From a virus: a DNA stretch of 64,000 bases. The stretch spans positions 1 to 64,000 of IMG/VR virus record IMGVR_UViG_3300046517_001051. One strand, written 5' to 3'. The notes beneath the pieces were generated by a model. It saw nothing but the letters and a program-made list of their open reading frames with translations, ran no database searches and was not told the origin of the DNA. Positions 46,435 through 55,188 of the stretch are shown piece after piece. Within the stretch, counting starts at the first letter, position 1. Each line of letters begins with the position of its first letter. The translations under genes were made by a program, and so were the position numbers.

Positions 46435-48150
46435 TCAGAAGTAAGAGATCACGTAGGCCGAGCCGTCGCCGCCGAGGCCACCAGCTCCACCCGCAGATGT
46501 ATTGCAACCAACTCCGCCGCCTCCGCCGCCTCCGCCGCCAGACCCGCCAGCTCCGCCATCCTTACCAAGGGTGTTCGCTGTGAACGTTCCACCGCCACCG
46601 CCACCGCCACCGCCACCGATAAGACTGTTGCCGTTGGTTCCAGGTGAGCCGACCGTTGGCGAGGCACCGCTCGTGCCCGCTGCTGCGCCACCACCAGCGG
46701 AGTAAGTCCCACTGAGCCCACCGGCTGTTGCCGCAACGGTGCCAGCGACCGTGTCACCGCCGCCGCATCCTCCAGCGCCGCCGCCATAGAGCGATGAACC
46801 GCCGACCGCATTGGCCGGAGCATTAGTATGACCACCACCTCCACCGCCTCCCCATTCAGCGTTGGCAGTCGTGACGACGCTGGCGGTGCCCTGAGCACCC
46901 TGACCTCCGACGCAATTGGATCCGGACGTTGGACCTGGAGTTCCTCCAGGACCTGAACCCGTCGTGCCGACTCCACCGTTGGTCGCAGTTCCTCCTCCTC
47001 CTCCACCACCTCCGGCCGCGCTCGATGCTGCGCCACGGCGACCACCACCGCCGCCGCCCGCAGTCAGGCGCACCGTCGTGCCGAACGTGCTAGCTCCGCC
47101 TTGACCACCGTCGCCACCATCAAGACCACTTGCTCCTGCAAGACCAGCAGACCCACCGCCGCCAACAACAACGGTCTCCGTTGCGCCGAGTTCAGCGGCG
47201 AGATAGGTCATCACGTTCTTCGCGCCACCTCCGCCGCCAGCTCCTCCAGTGTGGATGTTAGCCGTGGCGAGAGACGATCCGCCTCCTCCACCGCCGCCCG
47301 CGCCCCACATGATGACTTGAACAAGTTTCGCACCAGGAGGCTTCATCCACGTCTTGGTGCCCGCGGTCGTCCACGACTGGATGTCGACGGTCGGTGTTGG
47401 CGTCTGATAGCTGACGGGATCGACGACGCTGCACCCGTCATCGCCATCGTCTTGAGACAAGAACACCGGAGGAGGCTGAGCTGACGCTGCGCTCAGCGTC
47501 GTTCCGCTCATGGATAGGCCAGCACCGAGGTCGATGTTGTCGTAGTCGCCGGCCGAGCCCGAGCGACGACCGAGGAGCAGCGACCCGCTCGGCGCCGTCT
47601 TCGCTGCCACGTCGAACGCGCCCGAGGTGACGTGGGCGAGGCCCGTACCGGTCGGCGGGGTGATGCTGGTGCCGGCCGCTCCCTGAGGGCCAGGAATCCC
47701 CATCATGCCGTCTTCGCCGGGCTCCGCCTCAAGGAAGACTGCTGGTCCCGGCTGTCCCGGCGCCCCTGGAGCGCCCGGCGCACCAGCAGCTCCGGCCGCG
47801 CCCGCTGCTCCTGGCGTTCCCGGCTCGCCCTCGATGGCGTCTGCTTCAAGGAAGACGGCAGGGCCGACGGCGCCTTGACCGCCGGGCGCTCCGGTCGGAC
47901 CCGGCGAGCCAGTCTGTCCCGGCACGATGAGCGGCGCGTCATCACCTCCCAGTGACCCTTCAAGGGTCAAGAACACCCCAAGCATCCCGGTCGGGATGTT
48001 GCCAGACGCACCGGGTGCGGGGCCGGCCAGCCAGGTTGATGCCCCAGGAACGCCTGACTGTGCTGCTGCCACATAGCCGTCGGGCGTCCCCGGCGGCGGT
48101 GACAACACCACCGAGGCGTCGATGACCGTGGTTGGCGGATTGATCGTCAC
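46435..48150 (-). CDS. Tail fibre: collagen-like and polyglycine adhesin
   Basis: 571 residues from a GTG at 48150. An N-terminal beta part, then collagen-like GXY runs (about 76-165) interrupted by the repeated segment PAVFLEAD/E..EGEDG, also seen as VFLTLEG and PVFLSQDDGDDG. From about residue 275 to the end it is a Gly-rich domain with many runs of 4-10 Gly. That resembles polyglycine-sandwich receptor-binding tips such as those of phage S16/T4-type adhesins. The Gly-rich DNA looks repetitive and may vary between isolates. Confidence 0.75.
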   Translation of the reverse strand: MTINPPTTVIDASVVLSPPPGTPDGYVAAAQSGVPGASTWLAGPAPGASGNIPTGMLGVFLTLEGSLGGDDAPLIVPGQTGSPGPTGAPGGQGAVGPAVFLEADAIEGEPGTPGAAGAAGAAGAPGAPGAPGQPGPAVFLEAEPGEDGMMGIPGPQGAAGTSITPPTGTGLAHVTSGAFDVAAKTAPSGSLLLGRRSGSAGDYDNIDLGAGLSMSGTTLSAASAQPPPVFLSQDDGDDGCSVVDPVSYQTPTPTVDIQSWTTAGTKTWMKPPGAKLVQVIMWGAGGGGGGGSSLATANIHTGGAGGGGGAKNVMTYLAAELGATETVVVGGGGSAGLAGASGLDGGDGGQGGASTFGTTVRLTAGGGGGGRRGAASSAAGGGGGGGGTATNGGVGTTGSGPGGTPGPTSGSNCVGGQGAQGTASVVTTANAEWGGGGGGGHTNAPANAVGGSSLYGGGAGGCGGGDTVAGTVAATAGGLSGTYSAGGGAAAGTSGASPTVGSPGTNGNSLIGGGGGGGGGGTFTANTLGKDGGAGGSGGGGGGGGGVGCNTSAGGAGGLGGDGSAYVISYF

Positions 48151-48153
48151 GCG

Positions 48154-48492
48154 TCAGACCCAGGCGCTGCCGTTGTATTGCTTGTTGGTGCCGGGTGAAC
48201 CGACGATGCGGGCCTCATCTCCGTCAACCGGAGACATATAGATCCACTGCGCTCCGTCCCAGAGTGCGAACTGATTGTCATGACCTGCCCACACTCCAGT
48301 CCCGCCAACGCCGACGAGCCAGACCTTCCCGATGTCAGCTGCCACAGGTGTCGCCGGCGTCGTCGTCTGAGCGATCACCTTCGTGCGTCCGTGGAGACAC
48401 GCGCTCATCCACAGCAGCTCGCTGTTATGGAGCGTCGCGGCGAGCGGCTGCGGGTCGACCCAGGTCTCGAATCCTCTCGGGGTGCTTGGCAT
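48154..48492 (-). CDS. DUF2793-like tail protein
   Basis: 112 residues from an ATG at 48492. VGVGGTGVWAGHDNQFALWD, then GAQWIYMSP.DG, then a final YNGSAWV match the DUF2793 pattern (A.WdG..W....P..G.......). Usually a tail-fibre or tail-tip accessory domain. Confidence 0.65.
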   Translation of the reverse strand: MPSTPRGFETWVDPQPLAATLHNSELLWMSACLHGRTKVIAQTTTPATPVAADIGKVWLVGVGGTGVWAGHDNQFALWDGAQWIYMSPVDGDEARIVGSPGTNKQYNGSAWV

Positions 48493-48499
48493 CGGGGGC

Positions 48500-51400
48500 T
48501 CAGAGTGAGATGGTCAACGGATGGCTTCTCATGCCCCCGCCGCCAGTCTGATAGATCTTCAGGTAGAGCGTTGCGCCCAGAGTAAGGCCGTCGGTCGTGT
48601 GCTGGAGATCGGCGGTGTAGGTCAGGAAACGCTCAGGTGACACGCCAAATATACCGCGGACAGTCAATCTGCGTATGACAGTGGAGTATGCAGAGCTGGC
48701 ATAGACGTCGACGTCGTACGACTCATAGGTCTCCTCTGTTCCAGGTTGCATCGTGAACGTGTCCACGGTGAACTGGCGACGACGCGGTGTCCAGTAGATC
48801 GTTGCGTTGTTGCTGCCATCCAGGACCTTTCGTGGACGGCACGGCGAGAAGGGCCGCACTGTGCCTCCCAACCACGTCAAGGCAACGGAGGACGTCGCAG
48901 CAATCGTCGAGCCCACTGGGACGATCTTGTAGTACTTCGTCGCGCCGTTCTGGACGCCCTGCATCGGGACTGGGACGCCGTCCAAGAGCATCAGCGTCAA
49001 GTCGACGAACCTATCAGTGGCGGTGTGCGTCCCGACCATGTCTGCGGTGTCGCGGAGACCCCTGATGAGGTTCGTCAGTGTGTAGGAACCATCCGTCTGG
49101 AGAGTCGCCGTCACATAGGCGATCATCTCGTTGCCGAGCATCGCCCAGTTCGCGCCCTGGAGGACTTGCTGCACCGTCGTGCTCGTCAGGATCTGGCCAC
49201 CATAGAGCTTCACGTTGACGGAGTTCGTGACGTCGAAGGTCAGCGTTGAGCCTGCTGCCAGGATGTTCGTCGCCTTGCCCTGGATGCCCTGGAATTGCAA
49301 GAAGTCGCGCTCGACGAAGTTGAGGTTGTCGACAGACTCGTAGATCGTCGCGCCGGCCCATCCCGTCGCGGGCACAGCGCTGGCGCTGATGTAGATCAGG
49401 GGATTGTAGGCATCCGCATAGATCGGCGAGCAATCCAGCACCTGAGCGTCGATCGCCGGGGGAACCACCACGATGGGAGGCGCCGTCCCCGATCCGGTGT
49501 TCACCGGGATCGCCGAGACGCGCAGTGAGACGTCCTCGACGACGCCCTGGATGGACAGCTGGAAGTCTGCGCCGCGATCCACCTGCGTGACGCGGATCGA
49601 CCACGTCCGGCCGTCGGCCGAGAAGGCCAGAATGTCGTTCTCTAGGACGTGGCTGTAGCTCGGCGGCAGGTTGATCGCGACCTGCTGGCCGTTGATCCAG
49701 GCCCGCCGCACCGCCGTCGCCGCGAGGTTCGTGGCCTCAGCGCGGTTGAGCACGAGCGTAGTGAGGGACAGTGACTGCTCGTTCTCGAACCCGAGACCGC
49801 CGGGTCCGCGGAGCCCCCATCGCACGCTGCCCTTGCCGAATCGCAGCGCCGGGTCCTGGAACTGGACGGAGATCGCCGTCGGCAGCGTCGTGCGCTCGAC
49901 ATTCTGGACGTTGATCGGCCGCGACGTGCTCGCTCCCTCGGAGTGGGCGGCGAGGTCGTCGAGATGCGATGCGAGGTCGTCCGACTTGACAGTGTTCCCG
50001 TTCGACACGACCTGCTGGATCGAGACCTGGTCCGCATTCTCAATATCGAAGAACGCGAGCACGGACCCGCGCTCCTGCGTCACCGTCTGCCCGGCGATCA
50101 TCACCGGCTGCAGCAACTGATACACCGGCTGCGGCCCGTGAACGTAGTATCCATGCAGGGGTCGATCCGTCATCCCCGACACATCGATGGTGGTCGTCGG
50201 CCGCTTCGCCAGCTTCGTCCAGATCTCGGCGAGGAAGGCACTCACCGTCATGCCAAAGTCCGGCGTGAGGATCGCCTCCATCTGCGGCGGGACGTTGCCA
50301 TACGCCGTGCGGTTGAAGTCCTTCAGGAAGGCATTCGCCATCCCGTGGAACGAGGGGACTTGGCCCACGCCCTCGTGCGCCTCGACCTGCTGGAGCGGGC
50401 TCGTGGTCTCATCGAAACCCAGCACAAAGACGGGATCAGGCGCCCCGCCGGCGAATAGCACCGCGCTCTTGTTCGACGGCAACACGGGTGTGATCTTGCC
50501 GGGCGACGTCGTGGTGCCTGCTGCGTAGGGACCAGCGACCGTCGGCACACTGGCGACGCGATTGAGCACCAGCGTCTCGTCGGTCGCGCTGGCCGTCTCG
50601 ATCACAAACATGATGTACTGGCCGTTCAGCGCGGACGGCGTATATCCCGACACGTTGACGTAGACGCCGGACTTGAACGTCTTCACGAAGTCCTGGGCCG
50701 TCTGCGATGTACGCTGGATTCTCAACGCGATCTGGTTACCGCTGCCGTCGTCCACGGAGGTGACTGTGTAGTCACTCTCAACGATCGAGTCATCAACACG
50801 CTCGAACTGGCCCGGCGCCGCAGTGCTGCCGGCGGTGCCGTTGGCGGCGGTCTGCCCATCGCGCGGGGCGATTGTCATGGTCGCCGGCGCAGACGTCGTC
50901 GCGGCCGTGATCGACGTGATCTTCCAATACGAGTTGTTCCCCGCGGGGGTGCAATACGTCAGCTTGATGACGTCGTTCAGCTTGAAGTAGAGGGTGAAAT
51001 CAGTCGCCAGCGACGTCGTCGCGGTGACGATGAGGTTCGCGCCGCTGGCCGTCAGCGTGTAGCGGTTGTCCGTGAACCAGAAGAAGTTCGTGCTGATGTA
51101 CCACACAAGATCGCCCGCGGCGAACAACGCCCGCAGACCGTTCGTCGAGCGCCCGTTCATGCCCAGCAGGATGTCCGAGTACACGACCTGCGACCGTGGC
51201 ACGCCGGTCTTTGGGCTGCCACCGGACGTCTGGACTCGCGACCATGCACCCATGAGGTGTGTCGGGACTCGGACGTGCTGGCCGTACGCGAGGATCACTG
51301 GGTCGCCCGGATCCGCCGTCGTCGGTCCCAGGCCCAGCAGATTCTCCGGCAGCGACTTGCTCCTCGCCGGGAACAGCGCGGGGAAGATGAATTTGCTGTC

Positions 51401-51538
51401 GATGATGCCGCCGATCGAGGCCGCGATGCCAACGGCGGCGAGCCCTCCGATCGCCCCGAGCGGGCCGCCGGCCAGCGAGCCAGCCGTACCACCGGACAGC
51501 AGCGAGGTAGCACCAACGCTGAAGCCAATAGTGGCCAT
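48500..51538 (-). CDS. Large tail-tip/hub protein (phage-tail_3 type)
   Basis: 1012 residues from an ATG at 51538 (TGATG). A glycine-rich hydrophobic N-terminus (GGTAGSLAGGPLGAIGGLAA, IGGIIDSK) and VILAYGQHVRVPTHLMGAWS are typical for the GTA gp15-type / 'putative phage tail protein' family. Later segments GYYVHGPQPVYQLLQPVM and the Ig/Fn3-like C-terminal half (about 680-1012) belong to it too. An inserted beta part lies at about 180-330. It follows a NlpC/P60 peptidase and a DUF2163 protein, the standard order in GTA-like tail tips, and should form the central tip with the receptor-binding proteins. Confidence 0.8.
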   Translation of the reverse strand: MATIGFSVGATSLLSGGTAGSLAGGPLGAIGGLAAVGIAASIGGIIDSKFIFPALFPARSKSLPENLLGLGPTTADPGDPVILAYGQHVRVPTHLMGAWSRVQTSGGSPKTGVPRSQVVYSDILLGMNGRSTNGLRALFAAGDLVWYISTNFFWFTDNRYTLTASGANLIVTATTSLATDFTLYFKLNDVIKLTYCTPAGNNSYWKITSITAATTSAPATMTIAPRDGQTAANGTAGSTAAPGQFERVDDSIVESDYTVTSVDDGSGNQIALRIQRTSQTAQDFVKTFKSGVYVNVSGYTPSALNGQYIMFVIETASATDETLVLNRVASVPTVAGPYAAGTTTSPGKITPVLPSNKSAVLFAGGAPDPVFVLGFDETTSPLQQVEAHEGVGQVPSFHGMANAFLKDFNRTAYGNVPPQMEAILTPDFGMTVSAFLAEIWTKLAKRPTTTIDVSGMTDRPLHGYYVHGPQPVYQLLQPVMIAGQTVTQERGSVLAFFDIENADQVSIQQVVSNGNTVKSDDLASHLDDLAAHSEGASTSRPINVQNVERTTLPTAISVQFQDPALRFGKGSVRWGLRGPGGLGFENEQSLSLTTLVLNRAEATNLAATAVRRAWINGQQVAINLPPSYSHVLENDILAFSADGRTWSIRVTQVDRGADFQLSIQGVVEDVSLRVSAIPVNTGSGTAPPIVVVPPAIDAQVLDCSPIYADAYNPLIYISASAVPATGWAGATIYESVDNLNFVERDFLQFQGIQGKATNILAAGSTLTFDVTNSVNVKLYGGQILTSTTVQQVLQGANWAMLGNEMIAYVTATLQTDGSYTLTNLIRGLRDTADMVGTHTATDRFVDLTLMLLDGVPVPMQGVQNGATKYYKIVPVGSTIAATSSVALTWLGGTVRPFSPCRPRKVLDGSNNATIYWTPRRRQFTVDTFTMQPGTEETYESYDVDVYASSAYSTVIRRLTVRGIFGVSPERFLTYTADLQHTTDGLTLGATLYLKIYQTGGGGMRSHPLTISL

Positions 51539-51954
51539 CAGTATTGGACCCCGCGGAACAGCCACGAGTCGTGACGGTGCTGCATCATGCGAGCGTCGAT
51601 CGGATCAGCCACGCACCCCCGATCAAAGGTGACATGGACCATCTTGAACGGGTCTCGCGCCACTAGAACTCCGACGTGCTGGAGGCCCTCGCCGATGCGA
51701 CAGAATCCAAGGACACACCCAAGTGGGCAGTCGAGCGCATCACTGCGATCCAGCTGAGCGTCGAGCTGGTCGCGCAGCAGAAGAGGGTCGGGAGAGGGCG
51801 CATAGTTCGTGAAGTCCTGGAGCGGCGACCCAACTCGCAGGCCGACGCACACCAGCAGGCCGACGCAGTCGATGAGGCCGCCCCTCCCTTGGTGCAAGAA
51901 CTTCCGACCGACGAGCGCCAGAGCCGCATCGACGACGTCCTTTGCCGTGCTCAC
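51538..51954 (-). CDS. NlpC/P60 cysteine peptidase, tail tip
   Basis: 138 residues from a GTG at 51954 (GTGA). The catalytic Cys lies in LIDCVGL (C30) and the His in LQHVGVL (H93), the NlpC/P60 pattern of GTA gp14-type tail peptidases. It would cut peptidoglycan stem peptides during DNA entry. Confidence 0.85.
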   Translation of the reverse strand: MSTAKDVVDAALALVGRKFLHQGRGGLIDCVGLLVCVGLRVGSPLQDFTNYAPSPDPLLLRDQLDAQLDRSDALDCPLGCVLGFCRIGEGLQHVGVLVARDPFKMVHVTFDRGCVADPIDARMMQHRHDSWLFRGVQY

Positions 51955-53111
51955 GTCGGCACCTCCAGCATCGGGGCGGAGCCCGGAGTGAAGACGCCGA
52001 GGCCGCCGTGGTTGACGATGTTCCCGTACTTGCCGCCGCAGGTGTTGCGCGTGCCATCGCAGCCAGGCTTCACCGTGAATGCGTCGCCGACCTGGATGGC
52101 GTACGGTGTTGGAATCAACAGCGTCACCTCGCGCGTGCTGTCGGTGTAGGCCGCGATCGGCGACGCCATGCCGGAGTTCAGGCCGCTAATCCAGTTGACA
52201 GTGCCGTCCTTGAAGTAGTCGTCGGCGATCACGGCCAGCGGCGTGCAGACGACCGTCGGCGTGCTGGGGTTCGTGATGTTGATGGTGACAGGCACCGCCG
52301 CCACCGCGCCAACGAACGTCGCGGACAACTTTGCGGTCGTCGGTGACTGGACGACGGCGTAGTACGGCGTGTTCCCTGACAAATCGATCGGGTTGGCCCC
52401 GCCGCCACCGACGAACTTCAGCGCGGCACCAGTGACTAGGTTGTGGGCCAGCGGCCAGGTCACCAGGTCCGTCGTATCGCTGATCGTGACGTTCTGGATC
52501 GTGGTCGCGAATGGAGGCGTGGTCCACGTTCCCGTGTTGCCGCGGAACTTCGTCGTGGCGCCGCTGACCGACAGCACGGTGCTCGTCTGCGTCAGGCCGG
52601 TGAGGTCCTTCTTACAAGTCGCCACATCGCCCAACGTGTAGGGGCAGACTGGCGCATAGAACCCGCCGAAGCGACCACCGACCGGCTGCGTCAAGAACTT
52701 CGTGACGCCGACCAGCTCTAGGTTGTAGCCAGCGCTATCCCGCGACGTCTTCACGATCCACTTCTGCGCGAAGTAGTACTTGCGCCACGGCCAGCGCCAG
52801 TTGACGACCCGCATCAGCACCTCGGAGTCGTCGAACTTGCGACCGTCGAGGTCACTGGTCGTCAGCGCCGTGGACGCGATCGACCCGAAGATCGACATGT
52901 TGGCGTCCTTCAACCCCGTCTCGCGTCGCTCGTTGCTGTGCTGCGGCGCATCCGGGACGAGGTATGTCTCGCCGTCGACGTCCAGGGGATAGTCGTGCGA
53001 CGTGAAGCGAAACACGGTGCCGTCGGGGCGCGTGATCTTCACTATCTCGGCCCACTCGTGCGTTCGATACGCCTGAGTCGCCTGATCGCCGCTGGTGAGG
53101 CGAAGAGTCAG
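51951..53111 (-). CDS. DUF2163 tail hub protein (GTA gp13-like), CTG start
   Basis: 386 residues if started at the CTG at 53111, where GAGG stands seven bases upstream and CTG overlaps the preceding TGA as CTGA. The next standard start is a GTG at 53042, which would remove conserved-type sequence (THEWAEIVKITRPDG). Features: CPYTLGDVATCKKDL (about 157-171), YFKDGTVNW and GCDGTRNTCGGKYGN..NHGG near the C-terminus, all DUF2163 landmarks. The Cys residues may hold an iron-sulfur cluster. An inserted beta domain of about 95 residues (about 200-295) separates the two halves. Confidence 0.8.
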   Translation of the reverse strand: MTLRLTSGDQATQAYRTHEWAEIVKITRPDGTVFRFTSHDYPLDVDGETYLVPDAPQHSNERRETGLKDANMSIFGSIASTALTTSDLDGRKFDDSEVLMRVVNWRWPWRKYYFAQKWIVKTSRDSAGYNLELVGVTKFLTQPVGGRFGGFYAPVCPYTLGDVATCKKDLTGLTQTSTVLSVSGATTKFRGNTGTWTTPPFATTIQNVTISDTTDLVTWPLAHNLVTGAALKFVGGGGANPIDLSGNTPYYAVVQSPTTAKLSATFVGAVAAVPVTINITNPSTPTVVCTPLAVIADDYFKDGTVNWISGLNSGMASPIAAYTDSTREVTLLIPTPYAIQVGDAFTVKPGCDGTRNTCGGKYGNIVNHGGLGVFTPGSAPMLEVPT

Positions 53112-54202
53112 AAGGTCACCTCGGCACCGAACCGCGTGCCGGTCACCAGCCAGTTGATCGTCGCCGTCGTCTTCCGGAGCATGTAGGGACCCGCCGCGCC
53201 GCCCGTCCCGCCCGAGGCGGTGCTGTTGTTCCCGTTGGTCCCCGCGGCGCCGGCCGCTCCGCCGTCTCCGCCCCTCCCTCCGGCCCCGTTCGAGGCTCCC
53301 CCCGAACCTTGGACGTTGATCGTGCCCGAGCCTCCAGGCGAGGCGCCTAGCGTGCCTACGGCCCCGCCGGCTGAGGGGCCGTGACCCTGGCCGCCGCCTC
53401 CACCGCCGCCGTCCGAGGATGGGCCGGCCGCAGCGCCGCCGCCACCCCCGCCGCCGCCTCCACCGCCGATGACGCCATAGTTGGCGATCGTCGTGTCTTG
53501 CCAGACTCGCATCGCCGGGCCGCCGGCAGTACCATTGGCTCCGGTCGCCGAGATTCCGGCGAGGCCGCCGCGACCGCCGGCACCACCCATGCCAGCGACG
53601 ACGCCACTAGGACCGATGATGATGACCGTGGTGCTACCGGCGGGGAGTACACCCGTGTCGATCGCCGGCAAGGAGGACGTGCTGCTACCACGCGGGATGA
53701 TGATGCGCAGCGTCACCGCGACGGTCGACGTCCCATCCCAGTGGTAGTACCCGAGCAGGTCATCGTGCAGGTTGTATGCCGAGGCGTCCGTGATGCCGAT
53801 GGTGAGGCTGAATGGGACCCGCGTCACCCCCAGCGCGCTCCCGCGCGCGAAGGAGCCATAGTTGCGGACGATCCACGTGCCGGCCGCCGTCGACTTGCTG
53901 GTTAGCCAGATCTTCACCGCGGCGCCGGCGGCAAGCGTGACAAGCGTCGTACTGCCTGCGTCCTTGATCAACGTCGACTGCGTGCCGTGGTTCGTGACGA
54001 TGAACTGGAACCCGGCGCGAGTCAACCTCGGGTCATAGCCCAGCGACCTCGCGTCCGGCAGTTGCAGGATCGAGCCACCAGCCGTCGGCGCGATGTCGAC
54101 GATGCGGTGCTCCCAGATCATCTTCGTCGTGCCCGTGATCGCGCCGCGGGCGATCGAACCGCCAAAGGCCGAGTCAGCAAGACTGGGGTAGAGGACGACC
54201 AT
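53108..54202 (-). CDS. Glycine-rich tail adhesin
   Basis: 364 residues, ATG at 54202 (TGATG). Residues 1-190 are beta-rich; from about 195 to 345 come many glycine runs (up to 11 Gly) with short Ala/Asn/Ser spacers, then a small C-terminal strand part. This resembles polyglycine-sandwich receptor-binding domains. It is inserted between Dit and hub genes, an unusual place for an adhesin. Confidence 0.65.
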   Translation of the reverse strand: MVVLYPSLADSAFGGSIARGAITGTTKMIWEHRIVDIAPTAGGSILQLPDARSLGYDPRLTRAGFQFIVTNHGTQSTLIKDAGSTTLVTLAAGAAVKIWLTSKSTAAGTWIVRNYGSFARGSALGVTRVPFSLTIGITDASAYNLHDDLLGYYHWDGTSTVAVTLRIIIPRGSSTSSLPAIDTGVLPAGSTTVIIIGPSGVVAGMGGAGGRGGLAGISATGANGTAGGPAMRVWQDTTIANYGVIGGGGGGGGGGGAAAGPSSDGGGGGGGQGHGPSAGGAVGTLGASPGGSGTINVQGSGGASNGAGGRGGDGGAAGAAGTNGNNSTASGGTGGAAGPYMLRKTTATINWLVTGTRFGAEVTF

Positions 54203-55188
54203 CAGAATGAGAACCAGGTGCGAGTGCCGCCGCCCGAGTCGACGAGATAGATCTCCTTGACGGAGCCGGCAGCGATGACGACCAGGGACACCGCCGCGTC
54301 GTCCCGCACGGTGATCGTTCCCGTGCTGCCGCTGGTGTTCGAGATGACGAAGTAGGCACCACCGGTGCCCATGCCAATCGTCGGCGTCGGCAAGTACGCG
54401 TTGCGGTTGGCGCCGGACGCCAGACTCAGATTGAACACCTTCGCCAGCGACACAGTCAGAGACAGGTCCGCCGCTAGGGCGAGGTCGGTGTAGCTGCCGC
54501 CTGGATCCCAGGAGCAGTAGTACGGCGACTCATTCTTCACCTCAATGACGTCGAGGGCGATCAGTGACTCGACGCCAGTAGCGTCGACGCGCATCTGCGC
54601 GCCGGCCTCCATCGAGGTCGCGAACCGGCAGCACACGTCGTGCTGGAAGCCAGCGGTGAGAGTATCACCGAGGTTAGGTGCGACGCTGAACGTCACGGCT
54701 CCCGAAGTCGTGTTCACTGACCAGCCAGACATCATCTCGGCGCCGGCCGCGGCGACGCGCACGGTGCCGGCGACAGGAAGCTGGATCGAGCGGACGTCGG
54801 CGCCCGCGCCGACCCCGAGCGACGTCGCGTACGTCTTCGTCAGATAGAAGACCGTCTTGACGCCGTCGCCGGTGCCGATGACTTGATCCAGCGGCGTGAT
54901 CGCCGACGGCGTCTGAAACGTCGCGGGGTCTGAGCAGTAGTCCGTCCACTCCTTGAAGCGCCAGCTGTTGAGCGCACCGCCAACCGCACGGTAGAACGCG
55001 AGGATCAGCGCCGCATTCGCCGCGCTCGTCGAGTCGCGCGAGCCTTTCGCCACGATGCGGCCCGAGCGCCACCGCGTCGTCCGTTCCTCGTGGCCGCTGT
55101 CCGTGATCGACACGAGCGTGTTGAGTTGCGGGCCGGCGGCATAGCCGCGGCTGACGTCCGGCGGGAACTGGACATTGATGAATCCCAT
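54202..55188 (-). CDS. Distal tail protein, DUF2460 (GTA gp12-like)
   Basis: 328 residues, ATG at 55188 (TGATG). FPPDVSRGYAAGPQLNTLV, RFKEWTDYC, QVIGTGDGVKTVFYLTKTYA, VAGTVRV and GWSVNTTSGAVTFSVAP follow DUF2460 throughout. The first 210 residues are this family; the last 110 form an extra beta domain with GTITVRDDAA. Dit proteins form the ring joining tail tube to tip. Confidence 0.85.
   Translation of the reverse strand: MGFINVQFPPDVSRGYAAGPQLNTLVSITDSGHEERTTRWRSGRIVAKGSRDSTSAANAALILAFYRAVGGALNSWRFKEWTDYCSDPATFQTPSAITPLDQVIGTGDGVKTVFYLTKTYATSLGVGAGADVRSIQLPVAGTVRVAAAGAEMMSGWSVNTTSGAVTFSVAPNLGDTLTAGFQHDVCCRFATSMEAGAQMRVDATGVESLIALDVIEVKNESPYYCSWDPGGSYTDLALAADLSLTVSLAKVFNLSLASGANRNAYLPTPTIGMGTGGAYFVISNTSGSTGTITVRDDAAVSLVVIAAGSVKEIYLVDSGGGTRTWFSF

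Noticed and set aside
46502-46705. Proline-rich plus-strand frame
   Set aside because: It is the mirror of the glycine-rich codons of the tail fibre gene.
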